Positions 52,530 to 63,177 of a stretch of 64,000 bases of DNA are shown here, piece after piece. Position 1 is the first letter of the stretch. Each line of letters opens with the position of its first letter. The notes below the pieces were generated by a model. That model had not been told where the DNA came from. It saw nothing but the letters and a program-made list of their open reading frames with translations, and did not search any database. This stretch comes from Nitrobacter winogradskyi Nb-255 (GTDB lineage: Bacteria; Pseudomonadota; Alphaproteobacteria; Rhizobiales; Xanthobacteraceae): assembly GCF_000012725.1 (NCBI RefSeq), contig NC_007406.1:434001-498000 (forward strand), in the 5' to 3' direction. Position numbers and translations under genes: made by a program.

Positions 52530-52640
52530 CGTGTCCGCGCCATGAGGCGCGGGGACGAAAGACGACGTGGATGCCCGGCACAAGACCGGGCGTGGCGAAG
52601 TAGGGAATTTGCGGCCGGGTCCGTGACCGGACCGGCGGGG
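52530..52640. repeat. palindromes in the atpA-atpG spacer
   Basis: Three GC-rich hairpins follow one another: cgcgcc atga ggcgcg, gcccgg cacaaga ccgggc, and gtccgtgaccggac. The middle one resembles a palindrome widespread in rhizobial genomes. Confidence 0.5.
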
Positions 52641-52651
52641 CGAGACAGAGA

Positions 52652-53530
52652 ATGGCTTCACTCAAGGACATGCGTGTCCGCATCGCCTCGACCAAGGCGA
52701 CGCAGAAGATCACCAAGGCCATGCAGATGGTGGCCGCCTCCAAGCTTCGCCGCGCGCAGAACGCCGCGGAAGCAGCGCGGCCCTACGCCGAGAAAATGGA
52801 TACGGTGATTTCAAACATCGCCAGCGCCGCGGCCGGCTCGCCCAACGCGTCGCCGCTTCTCGCCGGCACCGGCAAGGATCAGGTTCACCTGCTGCTGGTC
52901 TGCACCGGCGAGCGCGGCCTGTCCGGCGCGTTTAATTCGGCTATCGTCCGCCTGGCTCGTGACAGAGCCTTCGCTCTGATGAACCAGGGCAAGGAGGTCA
53001 AGTTTTTCTGCGTCGGGCGAAAAGGCTACGAGCAACTCCGTCGCATCTTCGAGAAGCAGATCGTCGAGACCGTCGAACTGCGCACGGTCCGTCAGCTCGG
53101 CTTCGTCAATGCCGAGGACATCGCAAGGAAAGTGCTGGCCCGATTCGATGCCGGCGAGTTCGATGTCTGCACCCTGTTCTATTCCCGCTTTCAGTCCGTC
53201 ATAGCGCAGGTTCCCACCGCCCAGCAGGTCATTCCGCTGGCGGTGGAAGACGCGGCTCGGAGCGACGGCCCCGCGCCGTCCTATGAGTACGAACCGGAGG
53301 AGGATGAAATCCTCAACGGGCTGCTTCCGCGCAATCTTGCCGTGCAGATTTTCCGCGCGCTTCTGGAGAATAACGCCTCGTTCTACGGCGCGCAGATGAC
53401 CGCGATGGACAACGCCACCCGCAACGCCGGCGAAATGATCCGCAAGCAGACCCTGATCTACAACCGCACCCGGCAGGCGATGATTACGAAGGAACTGATC
53501 GAGATCATTTCCGGCGCCGAAGCGGTCTAG
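52652..53530 (+). CDS. atpG: ATP synthase subunit gamma
   Basis: The rotary shaft subunit, 292 aa. It starts [20 protein letters not shown] and ends [21 protein letters not shown], both family marks. [13 protein letters not shown] is the conserved inner segment. The next gene, ohr, begins 17 bases after its stop, so the two are surely co-transcribed. Confidence 0.98.
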   Translation: MASLKDMRVRIASTKATQKITKAMQMVAASKLRRAQNAAEAARPYAEKMDTVISNIASAAAGSPNASPLLAGTGKDQVHLLLVCTGERGLSGAFNSAIVRLARDRAFALMNQGKEVKFFCVGRKGYEQLRRIFEKQIVETVELRTVRQLGFVNAEDIARKVLARFDAGEFDVCTLFYSRFQSVIAQVPTAQQVIPLAVEDAARSDGPAPSYEYEPEEDEILNGLLPRNLAVQIFRALLENNASFYGAQMTAMDNATRNAGEMIRKQTLIYNRTRQAMITKELIEIISGAEAV

Positions 53531-53547
53531 TCGAAGGAGACGCAGCT

Positions 53548-55411
<1,864 letters not shown>

Positions 55412-55415
55412 ATAA

Positions 55416-55498
55416 TTGTCGTCATTGCCGGGCTTGACCTGGCAATCCATCGATAACATTTGCCGGATGACCCTGCGGCTTGAACCCGCGGGAGGCAG
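55416..55498. repeat. palindromic repeat in the atpD-atpC spacer
   Basis: ttgccgggcttgacctggcaa forms one hairpin and cctgcggcttgaacccgcgg another. The first matches a common rhizobial intergenic palindrome (cattgccgggcttgac). Confidence 0.5.
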
Positions 55499-55515
55499 CA
55501 GAGAGACGGGACACC

Positions 55516-55923
55516 ATGGCGACTTTCCATTTCGACCTCGTTTCGCCGGAGAAGCTGGCATTTTCAGGCGAGGTCGATCAGGTCGACATACCCGGTGTCG
55601 AGGGCGATTTCGGCGTTCTCGCCGGCCATGCGCCCGTCGTCGCGGCCATCCGTCCCGGAATGCTGACCGTCACCGCGGGCGGCACGCAACAGAAGATCAT
55701 CGTGCTTGGCGGTCTGGCCGAGGTGTCGGAGAAGGGTCTGACGGTGCTTGCCGACGTGGCGACGTCAATCGAGGAGCTGGACCGCGCGCAGTTCGCTGAC
55801 ACGATCGCGGGTATGGAAGCCAGGCTGACGGACAAGGAAGGCTCCGAACTCGACAAGGCGATCGAGCGGCTGGATCACTTCAAGAGCATTCAGAGCCAGC
55901 TCAATACCACGGCCATGCATTAG
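55516..55923 (+). CDS. atpC: ATP synthase subunit epsilon
   Basis: Epsilon brakes and couples F1, 135 aa. It begins [20 protein letters not shown], with [16 protein letters not shown] as the beta-sandwich mark and a helical C-terminus. The stop codon TAG spans the left end of an IS element: TA is the target site and G the first IS base. The uninterrupted site would also give TAG, so the protein is unchanged. Confidence 0.97.
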   Translation: MATFHFDLVSPEKLAFSGEVDQVDIPGVEGDFGVLAGHAPVVAAIRPGMLTVTAGGTQQKIIVLGGLAEVSEKGLTVLADVATSIEELDRAQFADTIAGMEARLTDKEGSELDKAIERLDHFKSIQSQLNTTAMH

Positions 55924-56774
55924 GCCGGATCGACATTCACGGCAGCCAGATCAGGGCTGCGGCCAGGTGAACGAAGCCCGTGAAGTGAACGGTGCGCCTG
56001 TCGTAGCGTGTGGCGAAACGGCGGAAGTGCTTGAGACGGTTGAAGCAGCGCTCGATGCGGTTGCGGTGCTTGTAGAGACCGGCGTCATGCGGGATGATGA
56101 TTTTGCGCGTCCTGTTTGAGGGGATCACCGCTTCGGCGCCCATGCCGGCGATGAGTGCACGCAAGGCGTTGCTGTCATAAGCCTTGTCGGCCATCACGGC
56201 GTCCCCGGCCTGGGCTTCGAGCAGCGCGGGGGCTTGTGTGATGTCTCCGACCTGCCCGGCGGTGACGATGAAACGCAAGGGTCGGCCCAGCGCATCGGCG
56301 AGCATGTGGACCTTGGTGGTCAGTCCACCTCGGGAACGCCCCAGCGCCTGATCCTTGGCCCCCCTTTTCCGGTAGCCGCCTGCTGATGGGCTCGAACGAT
56401 GGTTGAGTCGAGCATCAGATACTGGTTGTCGCGATCGGCTGTCAGGGTGGAGAACACCCGTTCCCACACACCGGCATGGCACCACCTGCTGAACCGCCGA
56501 TGCACCGTCTTCCAGCGACCATAGCGCTCCGGCAGGTCACACCCGTGCGCGCCGGATCGCAGCACCCACAGGCAGCCGTTCACAAACAACCGATTATCCG
56601 ATCCCGTCCGTCCCGGATCAGAGGCCTTGCCTGGCAGCAACGGTGCAATCTTCGCCCACTGATGATCGCTCAGCTCATACCGCTTGATCCCCATCGTGCA
56701 GCTCCGTGTCAGAATCACGGAACCCTATGAATCAGCGATCAGACCGCCTGGGAATCCTGAATGTCGATCCGACC
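55923..56774 (-). mobile_element. complete IS5-family element, IS427 group
   Basis: An 852 bp element. The terminal inverted repeats ggccggatcgacattc and its partner ggtcggatcgacattc (read inward from the right end) match at all but one of 16 positions. They are flanked by a TA direct repeat (55921-55922 and 56775-56776), as this group makes. It holds two overlapping frames joined by a -1 shift. It looks intact and may be active. Confidence 0.9.
55937..56694 (-). CDS. IS5/IS427-type DDE transposase made by -1 frameshifting
   Basis: The first frame (56694 down to 56320) gives MGIKRYELSDHQWAKIAPLL... with the first catalytic Asp in LMLDSTIV. The second frame (to 55937) holds ADKAYDSNAL (second Asp) and RNRIERCFNRLKHFRR (Glu). 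The slippery run AAAAGGGGGG on the minus strand is at 56368-56359; a -1 slip joins TGKGG to AKDQALGRSRGG, giving about 252 aa, the family length. An upstream ATG at 56718 is less likely. Confidence 0.9.
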
Positions 56775-57003
56775 TAGCGCGAGAGGGACTGCACCTGAAA
56801 GCTTCAGATATTCGGAGGTGTGGCGCCAACATCAGGGCGCACCGCGGTATCTGATTCTCTCTCGGCGCAACCACGGGAGGGACAGAATTGCCACTGCGTG
56901 GCTGGAATATAGGTCCGGGTCGCCCGGAATCCGAGTCTGAACCACCGGATTCGCTCGAATCATCTCGAGGGGGTAATGTCCCGCCCTGCAGGAGATTCCC
57001 GGC
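56775..57003. other. spacer between the IS and the nuclease-NTPase gene
   Basis: About 230 bp without a gene. I looked for a second copy of the tRNA-Ser 3' end here, as expected at an integration boundary, and found none. AGGAG at 56990-56994 is the ribosome site of the next gene. Confidence 0.5.
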
Positions 57004-59513
57004 TTGATCGCCAAGCTCAAACCACGCGACCGGATACAGACGCCTGTCACGAACCTTTCGGAGTTCAACACCGAAAGCGACGTGGAGCAGAAGCTCGTCT
57101 ACCCGTTCCTGGTCCACCCCAGCTTCATGGATATCCCCTCGGAATGGGTCCGCACCAAGGAGTACATGGAGCCGACCGAGATCGATAAGGGCGCTGGCAA
57201 GCGGGTCGGCTACATTCCCGATTATTCGGTCTGGCGCAGCGGCTTTCCCCTTCTGGTCGTCGAGGCGAAGCGCCCCGATGAGCCGATCGAAAAGGCGATC
57301 CGGGAGGCCCATCTGTATGCGAATCGGATCAATAATCGCTATCCCCCGAACGTTAACCCGATCCGCTACGTGCTCGCCTGCAACGGTGAGCAGTTTGCCC
57401 TGGCGCCATTCGATAGCGAAACCGAGTTGTTGTACGCCAAGGCCGTCGATCTCCGGCCGGGTACCGACATTCTGGCGGCGTTCAAAGCGATCTTGAATAA
57501 AGACGAGTTCGAGAAGCGCGCTCAGGAAATGAACGTCCATTTCCAGTCGCGGCGATTCACGCGCGTGCCGAGCCTGCTAACCGGCACGCAAGTCACTGAA
57601 CAACTCGGCATCAATCCGTTTGCCCAGGAACTTTTCCCGACTTCGGGCAAGAGGCCGACGAGGCGCCGGACGACATCATTGATCGCGGCTATGTCTCGAC
57701 CGAGGAGCGCAGCGAGTATGGCGCGGTGCTCGAAACCTATCTGAAGGACCGGGCGCGCGTCGTCGCCGACGGGTTATTCCAACCGGTCATCACTGGCGGC
57801 AAGCACCCGCAGAACAACCTGACCGCGGAACTGCGTAAGCATGGGAGCAATCCCCGGATCACGGGCCGGGTACAGCTCATCGTCGGCGCGGTTGGCTCAG
57901 GCAAAAGTCTGTTCATTCGGCGGTTCTTCAAGCGGCTGATGCCGGAGGAATTGCAGAAGAAAACCCTGTGGGCGTTCCTCAACTTCAACTCCGAGCTAAA
58001 GAGTCCGGAGGAGCTGCGCGCGGCGGTTTGCGAACTGTTCATCCAATCATTCTCAGAGCTGAACAACATCGACATCGAGGACCTGGATTTTCAGGAGAAA
58101 ATCTTCGCATCGGAGATGGCTGCATTTGACCGCGGGCCAGCGAAAATCCTGAAAACCGGCAACCCGCAGCAGTACAATCAGCAGCGCTATTTCCGGCTGA
58201 AAGAACTCCGCGAAGACAACGAAAAGATTGTCTCTGCCATCAGCCGCCACTTTTCCGGGGAAAAGCGCATTGGTTTGGTCGTGGTGTTCGATAACGTTGA
58301 CAAGCGGTCGCGCGATGTACAGCTCGCGATCTTTGAAGCCGCGCAGTGGTTCAAGGAACTCACGCGCGCCCTCGTGATCGTGAACCTGCGAGACACGACA
58401 TTCGAAGCCCATCGTGACGAGCCGCCGCTCGACGCCTTCATCAACGCCGTTAATTTCTGGTCTCCGCGTTTCGCGCTTATGATCAAAAAGCGGCTTGAGA
58501 TCGTGATGGAGAATATCGAGCAGGGAGAACAGCTCGGTAAATTCCAGCGGTTCACGCTCGAATCCGGCGCGCAAGTGCTCTATAAATCGGGCCGCCTGGG
58601 CGAGTTTCTTATGAGCATATATGCGTCACTGTTTGACCGGCGCGCATCCAGCATCGGCGCCGCGCTGGAATCGCTTGCGGGCAAGAACGCACGCAGCGCC
58701 CTCGGCATGTTCGCCGACATCATCGCGTCTCCGCATGTTCCTACAAGCCAAATCGGGTCTACCGCCGCGGCATCTGAAGTAGCGCGAATCGAGGAGGACC
58801 GGATTGTTAGGGCGCTCATGCGTGGCCGCTACCGGCTGTTCAATAACAGGCTTGCTTATGTCCGGAACGTGCTTTCTCCGGTGCCACACGCCATGCGTCC
58901 GAGCAACTTCCTATACAGCGATATCCTTGAGTTTCTGATCCGGCATCGCAAAGAGAAAATTGATTTCTCCGTCGAGGGATATGCGTCAGGCCGCACGATC
59001 GTGAATCGCATGGGGCAGCTCGGTTACGACGAGGATGACGCCTTCTCGGGACTGCAGCAGCTCGTCAAATGGAATTTAATCGAGCCGGAAAGCTTGCTGG
59101 TGGAAGATCTGACGCTCGAGGACCCGGTGCAAGTCCACGCGTCCGGCTTCATCCACATGCGGTATTTCCTGAAGCGGCCGGAATATCTTTTCGGCATCAC
59201 CGCAGATATGGGCTTCGCGACCTACGCGCTCACGGAGGAGGCTGCGAGCGTGTGGGGCAGTGCATCGGGCCAGGGCGAGCCGCGTTTCCGAGCGCGACAA
59301 CGTATCCTCAACAATCTCGCTGACTACTTCAAAGCCGAGTACGACAGGCGCATTCGGCGGCACGCGTTTTACGAGGATCTCGGTTATGGCGGCAAAGGCG
59401 TGGTATTCGCATCGCGTCTCGTTGCGGATCAAATCGGAAAGCCGCCGCCGCGAGCAGCAGCGCCGGCTACCCGATCACCGGGGCATCGCCAAAAGGGTGC
59501 CAAAAACCCGTAA
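57004..59513 (+). pseudogene. PD-(D/E)xK nuclease fused to P-loop NTPase, split by a -1 frameshift
   Basis: Two consecutive frames form one protein of about 836 aa. Frame 1 (from TTG 57004) has an HsdR-N-like nuclease domain: Glu28 in VEQKLVYPFL, Asp73 in GYIPDYSVW, Glu87 and Lys89 in LLVVEAKRP, and EAHLYANRIN after it. Near 57631-57636 (cttttccc) the frame changes; frame 2 continues FPDFGQEADEAPDDIIDRGY and carries Walker A GAVGSGKS (joined residues 295-302), Walker B VVFDNVD (about 428-433), a sensor-like VNLRDT, and a C-terminal region that looks like winged helix. The joint reading, not separate starts, is favoured since frame 2 has no ribosome site near 57726. It could be a dead gene, a sequencing error or real frameshifting. 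A defence or DNA-processing role is inference. Confidence 0.75.
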
Positions 59514-59653
59514 GTCCTTGATTTAAGCGGCGCGCACACTCATTCCCAAGCTGCATGCCAGCGGACGAATTTGGTCATTTGCTCTCGCAAACTTCCATTA
59601 TAGTTCCATCATGGATTTCCTTGAAGCTTCAAACGTCTAGGAGGCGGGTTATC

Positions 59654-59989
59654 ATGGGCAGACCAATTGGCTCCGTGAACCGCGAGAAGCCGGTCAGCGA
59701 CTTGCTTAGGGTGGCGGTTCTAAGCGGAGGTGGCCGTCGTTTACGCGTTATCCTTGAAAAACTGATCGATAAAGCTGAGCAGGGCGACCTCCAGGCCATC
59801 CGAGAGATTATGGATCGACTGGACGGAAAGCCGGTGCAAGCAATAGAGCGCAGCGATGCGCGACCGCTCAGGCAGATGAGCGACCGTGAACTGTTCGAGA
59901 TCATTCAGGGCGGACCCGCCGAACCGGCAGCCGAACCGAGTTATCCGAGAATTTGCGGACCCAGTCAGGCCAAGCGTACTACGAAATAA
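59654..59989 (+). CDS. small phage-type protein, DUF5681/terminase-neighbour-like
   Basis: A 111 aa protein starting MGRPIGSVNREKPVSDLLRV. The block EKLIDKAEQGDLQAIREIMD followed by RLDGKPVQAIE resembles small proteins that sit beside phage terminase genes (RPxGSxN start, GDxxAIKEIxDRxDGK). GGAGG lies ten bases before the ATG. No other phage gene is visible here, so this is probably a remnant or an island passenger. Confidence 0.65.
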   Translation: MGRPIGSVNREKPVSDLLRVAVLSGGGRRLRVILEKLIDKAEQGDLQAIREIMDRLDGKPVQAIERSDARPLRQMSDRELFEIIQGGPAEPAAEPSYPRICGPSQAKRTTK

Positions 59990-60005
59990 AAGCGCGCTCG
60001 GCGTT

Positions 60006-60030
60006 ACATTTGGGGACTGATTTGGGGGCT
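60006..60030 (+). other. direct repeats near tRNA-Ser 3' end, possible integrase arm sites
   Basis: catttggggactgatttggg and the following bases hold two copies of atttgggg about 14 bases apart, 55-80 bp past the tRNA 3' end. Repeats like this are often bound by tyrosine integrases next to tRNA genes. No integrase gene is in the window, so this is a guess. Confidence 0.3.
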
Positions 60031-60085
60031 AAAGCCGACGCCACCCGGAATATTTTAGTTATTTCAGTTACATAGATGTTGTCGG

Positions 60086-60175
60086 TGGCGGAGAGGGAGG
60101 GATTCGAACCCCCGATAGGCTTGCACCTATGCCGCATTTCGAGTGCGGTGCATTCGACCACTCTGCCACCTCTCC
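60086..60175 (-). tRNA. tRNA-Ser (anticodon CGA)
   Basis: A 90-base class II tRNA. Acceptor arm GGAGAGG/CCTCTCC, discriminator G and encoded CCA; anticodon arm CCGCA-CTCGAAA-TGCGG with anticodon CGA; long variable arm (GGTGCAAGCC); T arm GGGGGTTCGAATCCCTCC. The 3' end faces the accessory genes to the left, as expected if a mobile element had used it as a target. Confidence 0.95.
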
Positions 60176-60698
60176 AAAGGGGCCGTCGGGCGGGTGGGGC
60201 CCAATTATAGCGTTTTCGAGCGAAGTGGGAACCGGTTCGCGTGAAGAAAACGCGTCAAAACAAGATCATAGAGCCTCGCTTCTGATTCTATCAGGCGAAG
60301 CGGAAACAGGTTCGCGCCAGAAGACGGGCGCATTGATACATTGCCGCGCGGTCAAATGCAAAATCGGACCGTACCCGAAGCGAGAGAGGCTGGTGGCAGA
60401 CCCGGACCAAGGCGCCCTCGCTATCGAAAGGTGCCCCGTCGTAAAGGGGTGGGACCGCCGGACGCAATAATAACCGGCGGCCCCGTGCCGCGTCATTAAA
60501 ATCGTGGCCGGAAGTGCGGCTTCGCGGACCACCTGCGCGACCATAGGACCGTAGCGGTCTTTGCGCAGCCGGCAACGTGATCCCGATCTTAACCTCACCA
60601 ATCAAGGTTACTTTGTTGTGAAGGAAGGTCAGTTCTAACGCCATGGTCCGCCAAAGGGATGCCGGTTCGCCGGAAGGAGATGCAATCAGATAAGAGCG
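60176..60698. other. 523 bp spacer tRNA-Ser / ROK gene
   Basis: Beyond the repeat copy I see no gene. The short frames on both strands have no family character. Confidence 0.5.
60206..60296 (-). repeat. dispersed two-hairpin element, full copy
   Basis: tatagcgttttcgagcgaag, gttcgcgtgaagaaaacgcg, then agagcctcgcttctgattct. Reverse orientation, just upstream of tRNA-Ser. Confidence 0.85.
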
Positions 60699-61826
60699 TC
60701 AATCCTTGGCTTTTCTATCCTTCTTGTCTTTGTCTTTTCCGTCCTCGGGCTTCTTTTCTTTTTTGTTCTCTTTCCTGCGGTTGGTGAAACGCGCGTTGCC
60801 AAGGCCGGTGCCGATGGTCAAGACGCCCCAGCGGCTGACATCCTGCATGTAAGGCATTTCGCTGAGGCCCTGCGCCACGCCGTCGTTATGCATGAGAACG
60901 GTGGTATCGTGACCGCCGATCTCCGGGATGGCTTCGATCAGTGACTTCGGCAGATTGAATCTGCTGCTCTCCCAGTTGCCGGGAAGGTTCTGTGCGCCTT
61001 TCTTGATTGATCCGTCCTCCTCGATCACGCCCGGACAGGAAATCCCGATGAACGGCGCGAGCTTCAGTCCCTGCTTTTCCGTCTGCGAAACGAGATCCTT
61101 CAGCATTTTCACGAGCTTCTTCACCGCGCCCTCTCGGGTCGGCTCGTCATCGGCGTGGCGCCACAATTCAGATCTCCAAACCCCGGCCCTGGAAAGGTCG
61201 GAGGCCTTCTTCCATTTGGTCTCGACCACGCCGCAGCGGATATTGGTGCCGCCGATGTCAACCGCCAGAATGCTGTCGAACGCCTCGAAAATCCAGGAAG
61301 GCGCAAGATGGAGGCAACCGATCAGTCCCGCCTCGTCGGGATCGAAGCGGATCGGAACCAGGTGGACTTTGTGGCCCTCGTTCTTCAACAACAGGTCGGC
61401 GCGGGCGATCGCGATCTCGCCGACGCGGCTCTTGCGGAAGCCGCCGCCGACCACGATACATTCGGTGTCGGCCCAGGCTTTGGTTTTAAGGAAGCGCCCG
61501 GTGACATAAGCCAGTTCCTGCGCGAATTCCTCGATGGCGCCGTGCACAAGGGCGGAGGCCTCGATATCTTCTCCGACCAGCGCCTCATCGAGCGAGCCCT
61601 TGGCGATCGCCTCCGACGGCGTCTTGCCGAGCGGGTCCTCGCCATTTTTTTTCAAGGGCGCGCGCAGGTCATCAAGAATCCTGCGGAACGCGCCCTTGCA
61701 GGCGCGGTCGCCGAGAAAGCCATCATCGTCCTTCAATTCGATGTTGTAGTTGTCGATGTCCACCGAGGGCAGCCGAAGAACGCCATGCTTGCCGATGCCC
61801 GAGGTTGTCAGAACGTCTTCCGCCAT
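60699..61826 (-). CDS. ROK-family sugar kinase-like protein
   Basis: A 375 aa protein from ATG 61826 (MAEDVLTTSGIGKHGVLRLP). The ROK/ASKHA core begins only in the middle: ILAVDIGGTNIRCGVVE is the phosphate-1 motif, then APFIGISCPGVIEEDGSI, LPGNWESSRFNLP and HNDGVAQGLSEMPYM with the catalytic Asp. A distinct N-terminal domain of about 190 residues (with VGGGFRKSRVGEIAIARADL) precedes it. The ROK zinc motif CxCGxxGC is absent, and the tail is lysine-rich (RRKENKKEKKPEDGKD). I recall similar proteins in Bradyrhizobium. Substrate unknown. Confidence 0.8.
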   Translation of the reverse strand: MAEDVLTTSGIGKHGVLRLPSVDIDNYNIELKDDDGFLGDRACKGAFRRILDDLRAPLKKNGEDPLGKTPSEAIAKGSLDEALVGEDIEASALVHGAIEEFAQELAYVTGRFLKTKAWADTECIVVGGGFRKSRVGEIAIARADLLLKNEGHKVHLVPIRFDPDEAGLIGCLHLAPSWIFEAFDSILAVDIGGTNIRCGVVETKWKKASDLSRAGVWRSELWRHADDEPTREGAVKKLVKMLKDLVSQTEKQGLKLAPFIGISCPGVIEEDGSIKKGAQNLPGNWESSRFNLPKSLIEAIPEIGGHDTTVLMHNDGVAQGLSEMPYMQDVSRWGVLTIGTGLGNARFTNRRKENKKEKKPEDGKDKDKKDRKAKD

Positions 61827-62242
61827 TTTGTATGGTGCCCTTGCCCGTTTGATCCAGCCTGCAACAACTGCGAGGGAACCCATTGGTTTCATGACCGGAC
61901 GGACTGGCCATCCCCGAGGCCTGGATCTCCGGGCGTTCATCGGAAATTGCGGAAAATTGCCGCCGTTAGCGCAAGCATGCACGATGCTACAATGTGATTT
62001 CCTTGACTCGGGGCGTTGGCGGGCTATAAGTCCCGCAACCGGCGCGGGGTTTACCCGGCGCCGCTCGTTTTTGTGTGACCGGATGGTCGATCCCCCGGCT
62101 ACGTCGAAAACCATCGGGCATGATCAGGCAAAGCGGCGTCCGGTCGGTTTGCCGTAGGATCAAGATGCTCCTGTCCAACGACTGAACAAGAAGCCGGCCC
62201 GGAATCTTCCGAGGCCGGGATCGAACACGAAGGAATAAAACG
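61827..62242. other. 416 bp divergent spacer ROK gene / rplU
   Basis: It holds the rplU promoter (62003-62030) and a leader of about 205 bases before L21. I see no gene. The long leader could carry autogenous control, but no known L21 leader fold was recognised. Confidence 0.5.
62003..62030 (+). promoter_or_regulatory. strong sigma70-type promoter of rplU-rpmA
   Basis: TTGACT (62003-62008), 16 bases, TATAAG (62025-62030). Both boxes are close to consensus; the likely start is near 62037. Confidence 0.65.
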
Positions 62243-62683
62243 ATGTTCGCAGTCATCAAAACCGGCGGCCGGCAGTACCGTGTCGTTCCGGATGATGTTC
62301 TTGAGATTGGCAAGATCGCCGGCGAGGTCGGAACGATCGTGCAGCTAGGCGAGGTTCTGGTGCTGGGCGGCGACACGCCGGTGCTTGGCGCGCCCACGGT
62401 GGCGGGCGCCTCGATCGCGGCCGAAGTATTGCAGCACAAGCGTGGCCCCAAGGTGATCGCTTTCAAGAAGCGGCGCCGCAAGCACTCCAAGCGCAAACGA
62501 GGTTATCGCGACGAGATCACCGTGCTGCGCGTCACCGAGATTCTGGCTGACGGCAAGAGCCCCACAATCGGGCCGCGCCCGAAGAAGGAAAAGGCCGTCG
62601 AGCCCGTTGAAGGCGCGAGCGACGACAAGCCCAGGAGGGCCGCGAAGAAAACCGCCGCCAAGACCGCGGAAGACGCGGATTAA
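62243..62683 (+). CDS. rplU: 50S ribosomal protein L21 with Lys/Ala-rich extension
   Basis: L21, 146 aa against about 103 in E. coli. The core is MFAVIKTGGRQYRVVPDDVL to FKKRRRKHSKRKRGYRDEIT. The last 40 residues are a charged tail (KPRRAAKKTAAKTAEDAD), as seen in many alphaproteobacteria. Ribosome site gaagga upstream. It is followed by rpmA after 85 bp, the universal order. Confidence 0.98.
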   Translation: MFAVIKTGGRQYRVVPDDVLEIGKIAGEVGTIVQLGEVLVLGGDTPVLGAPTVAGASIAAEVLQHKRGPKVIAFKKRRRKHSKRKRGYRDEITVLRVTEILADGKSPTIGPRPKKEKAVEPVEGASDDKPRRAAKKTAAKTAEDAD

Positions 62684-62768
62684 GAGCAATTATAAACCCC
62701 CGTGAGAGAAAATGAATGATTCTGTCACGGAAATGATCTAGAGATTCGGACGAGTTGGGAGACGGGCG

Positions 62769-63041
62769 ATGGCTCACAAAAAGGCAGGCGGTTCTTCGCG
62801 GAACGGACGCGATTCGCATGGCAAGCGCCTTGGTATCAAGGCTTTCGGCGGCGAGCATGTGATTCCCGGCAACATCATCGCTCGTCAGCGTGGAACCACC
62901 TGGCACCCGGGTCTGAATGTCGGCATGGGCACTGACCATACCCTGTTCGCCAAGGTCGAGGGTCACGTCGCGTTTCGCGTAAAAACCGGCGGCCGGACTT
63001 TCGTGTCGGTCCTCCCGATGACGGAAGCCGCGGCCGAGTAG
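62769..63041 (+). CDS. rpmA: 50S ribosomal protein L27
   Basis: L27, 90 aa, near the peptidyl transferase centre. [20 protein letters not shown] is the invariant N-terminus. Ribosome site gggag before the ATG. It shares the rplU promoter; a terminator follows at 63103. Confidence 0.99.
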   Translation: MAHKKAGGSSRNGRDSHGKRLGIKAFGGEHVIPGNIIARQRGTTWHPGLNVGMGTDHTLFAKVEGHVAFRVKTGGRTFVSVLPMTEAAAE

Positions 63042-63102
63042 ACGGCGGATGACGTCGCGTCCGCCGGTCCCTGTTGAACCGGTGGAGCATCGATGGCTCC
63101 AA

Positions 63103-63132
63103 GGGGAGGCGGGAAAACCGGCCTCCTTTTTC
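63103..63132 (+). terminator. intrinsic terminator of rplU-rpmA
   Basis: ggaggcggg / ccggcctcc around aaaa, followed by TTTTT. It lies about 60 bases past the L27 stop. Confidence 0.8.
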
Positions 63133-63177
63133 ATTTTGCGCTCGCACGGGACTTGCGTTCGCGACACGGAGCCGACC

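Noticed and set aside
56775-57003. Duplicated tRNA-Ser end as left attachment site
   Set aside because: No stretch matching the tRNA 3' end was found in this interval.
60129-60644. Short frames on both strands between tRNA-Ser and the ROK gene
   Set aside because: They run through the tRNA or the repeat and show no protein-like pattern.
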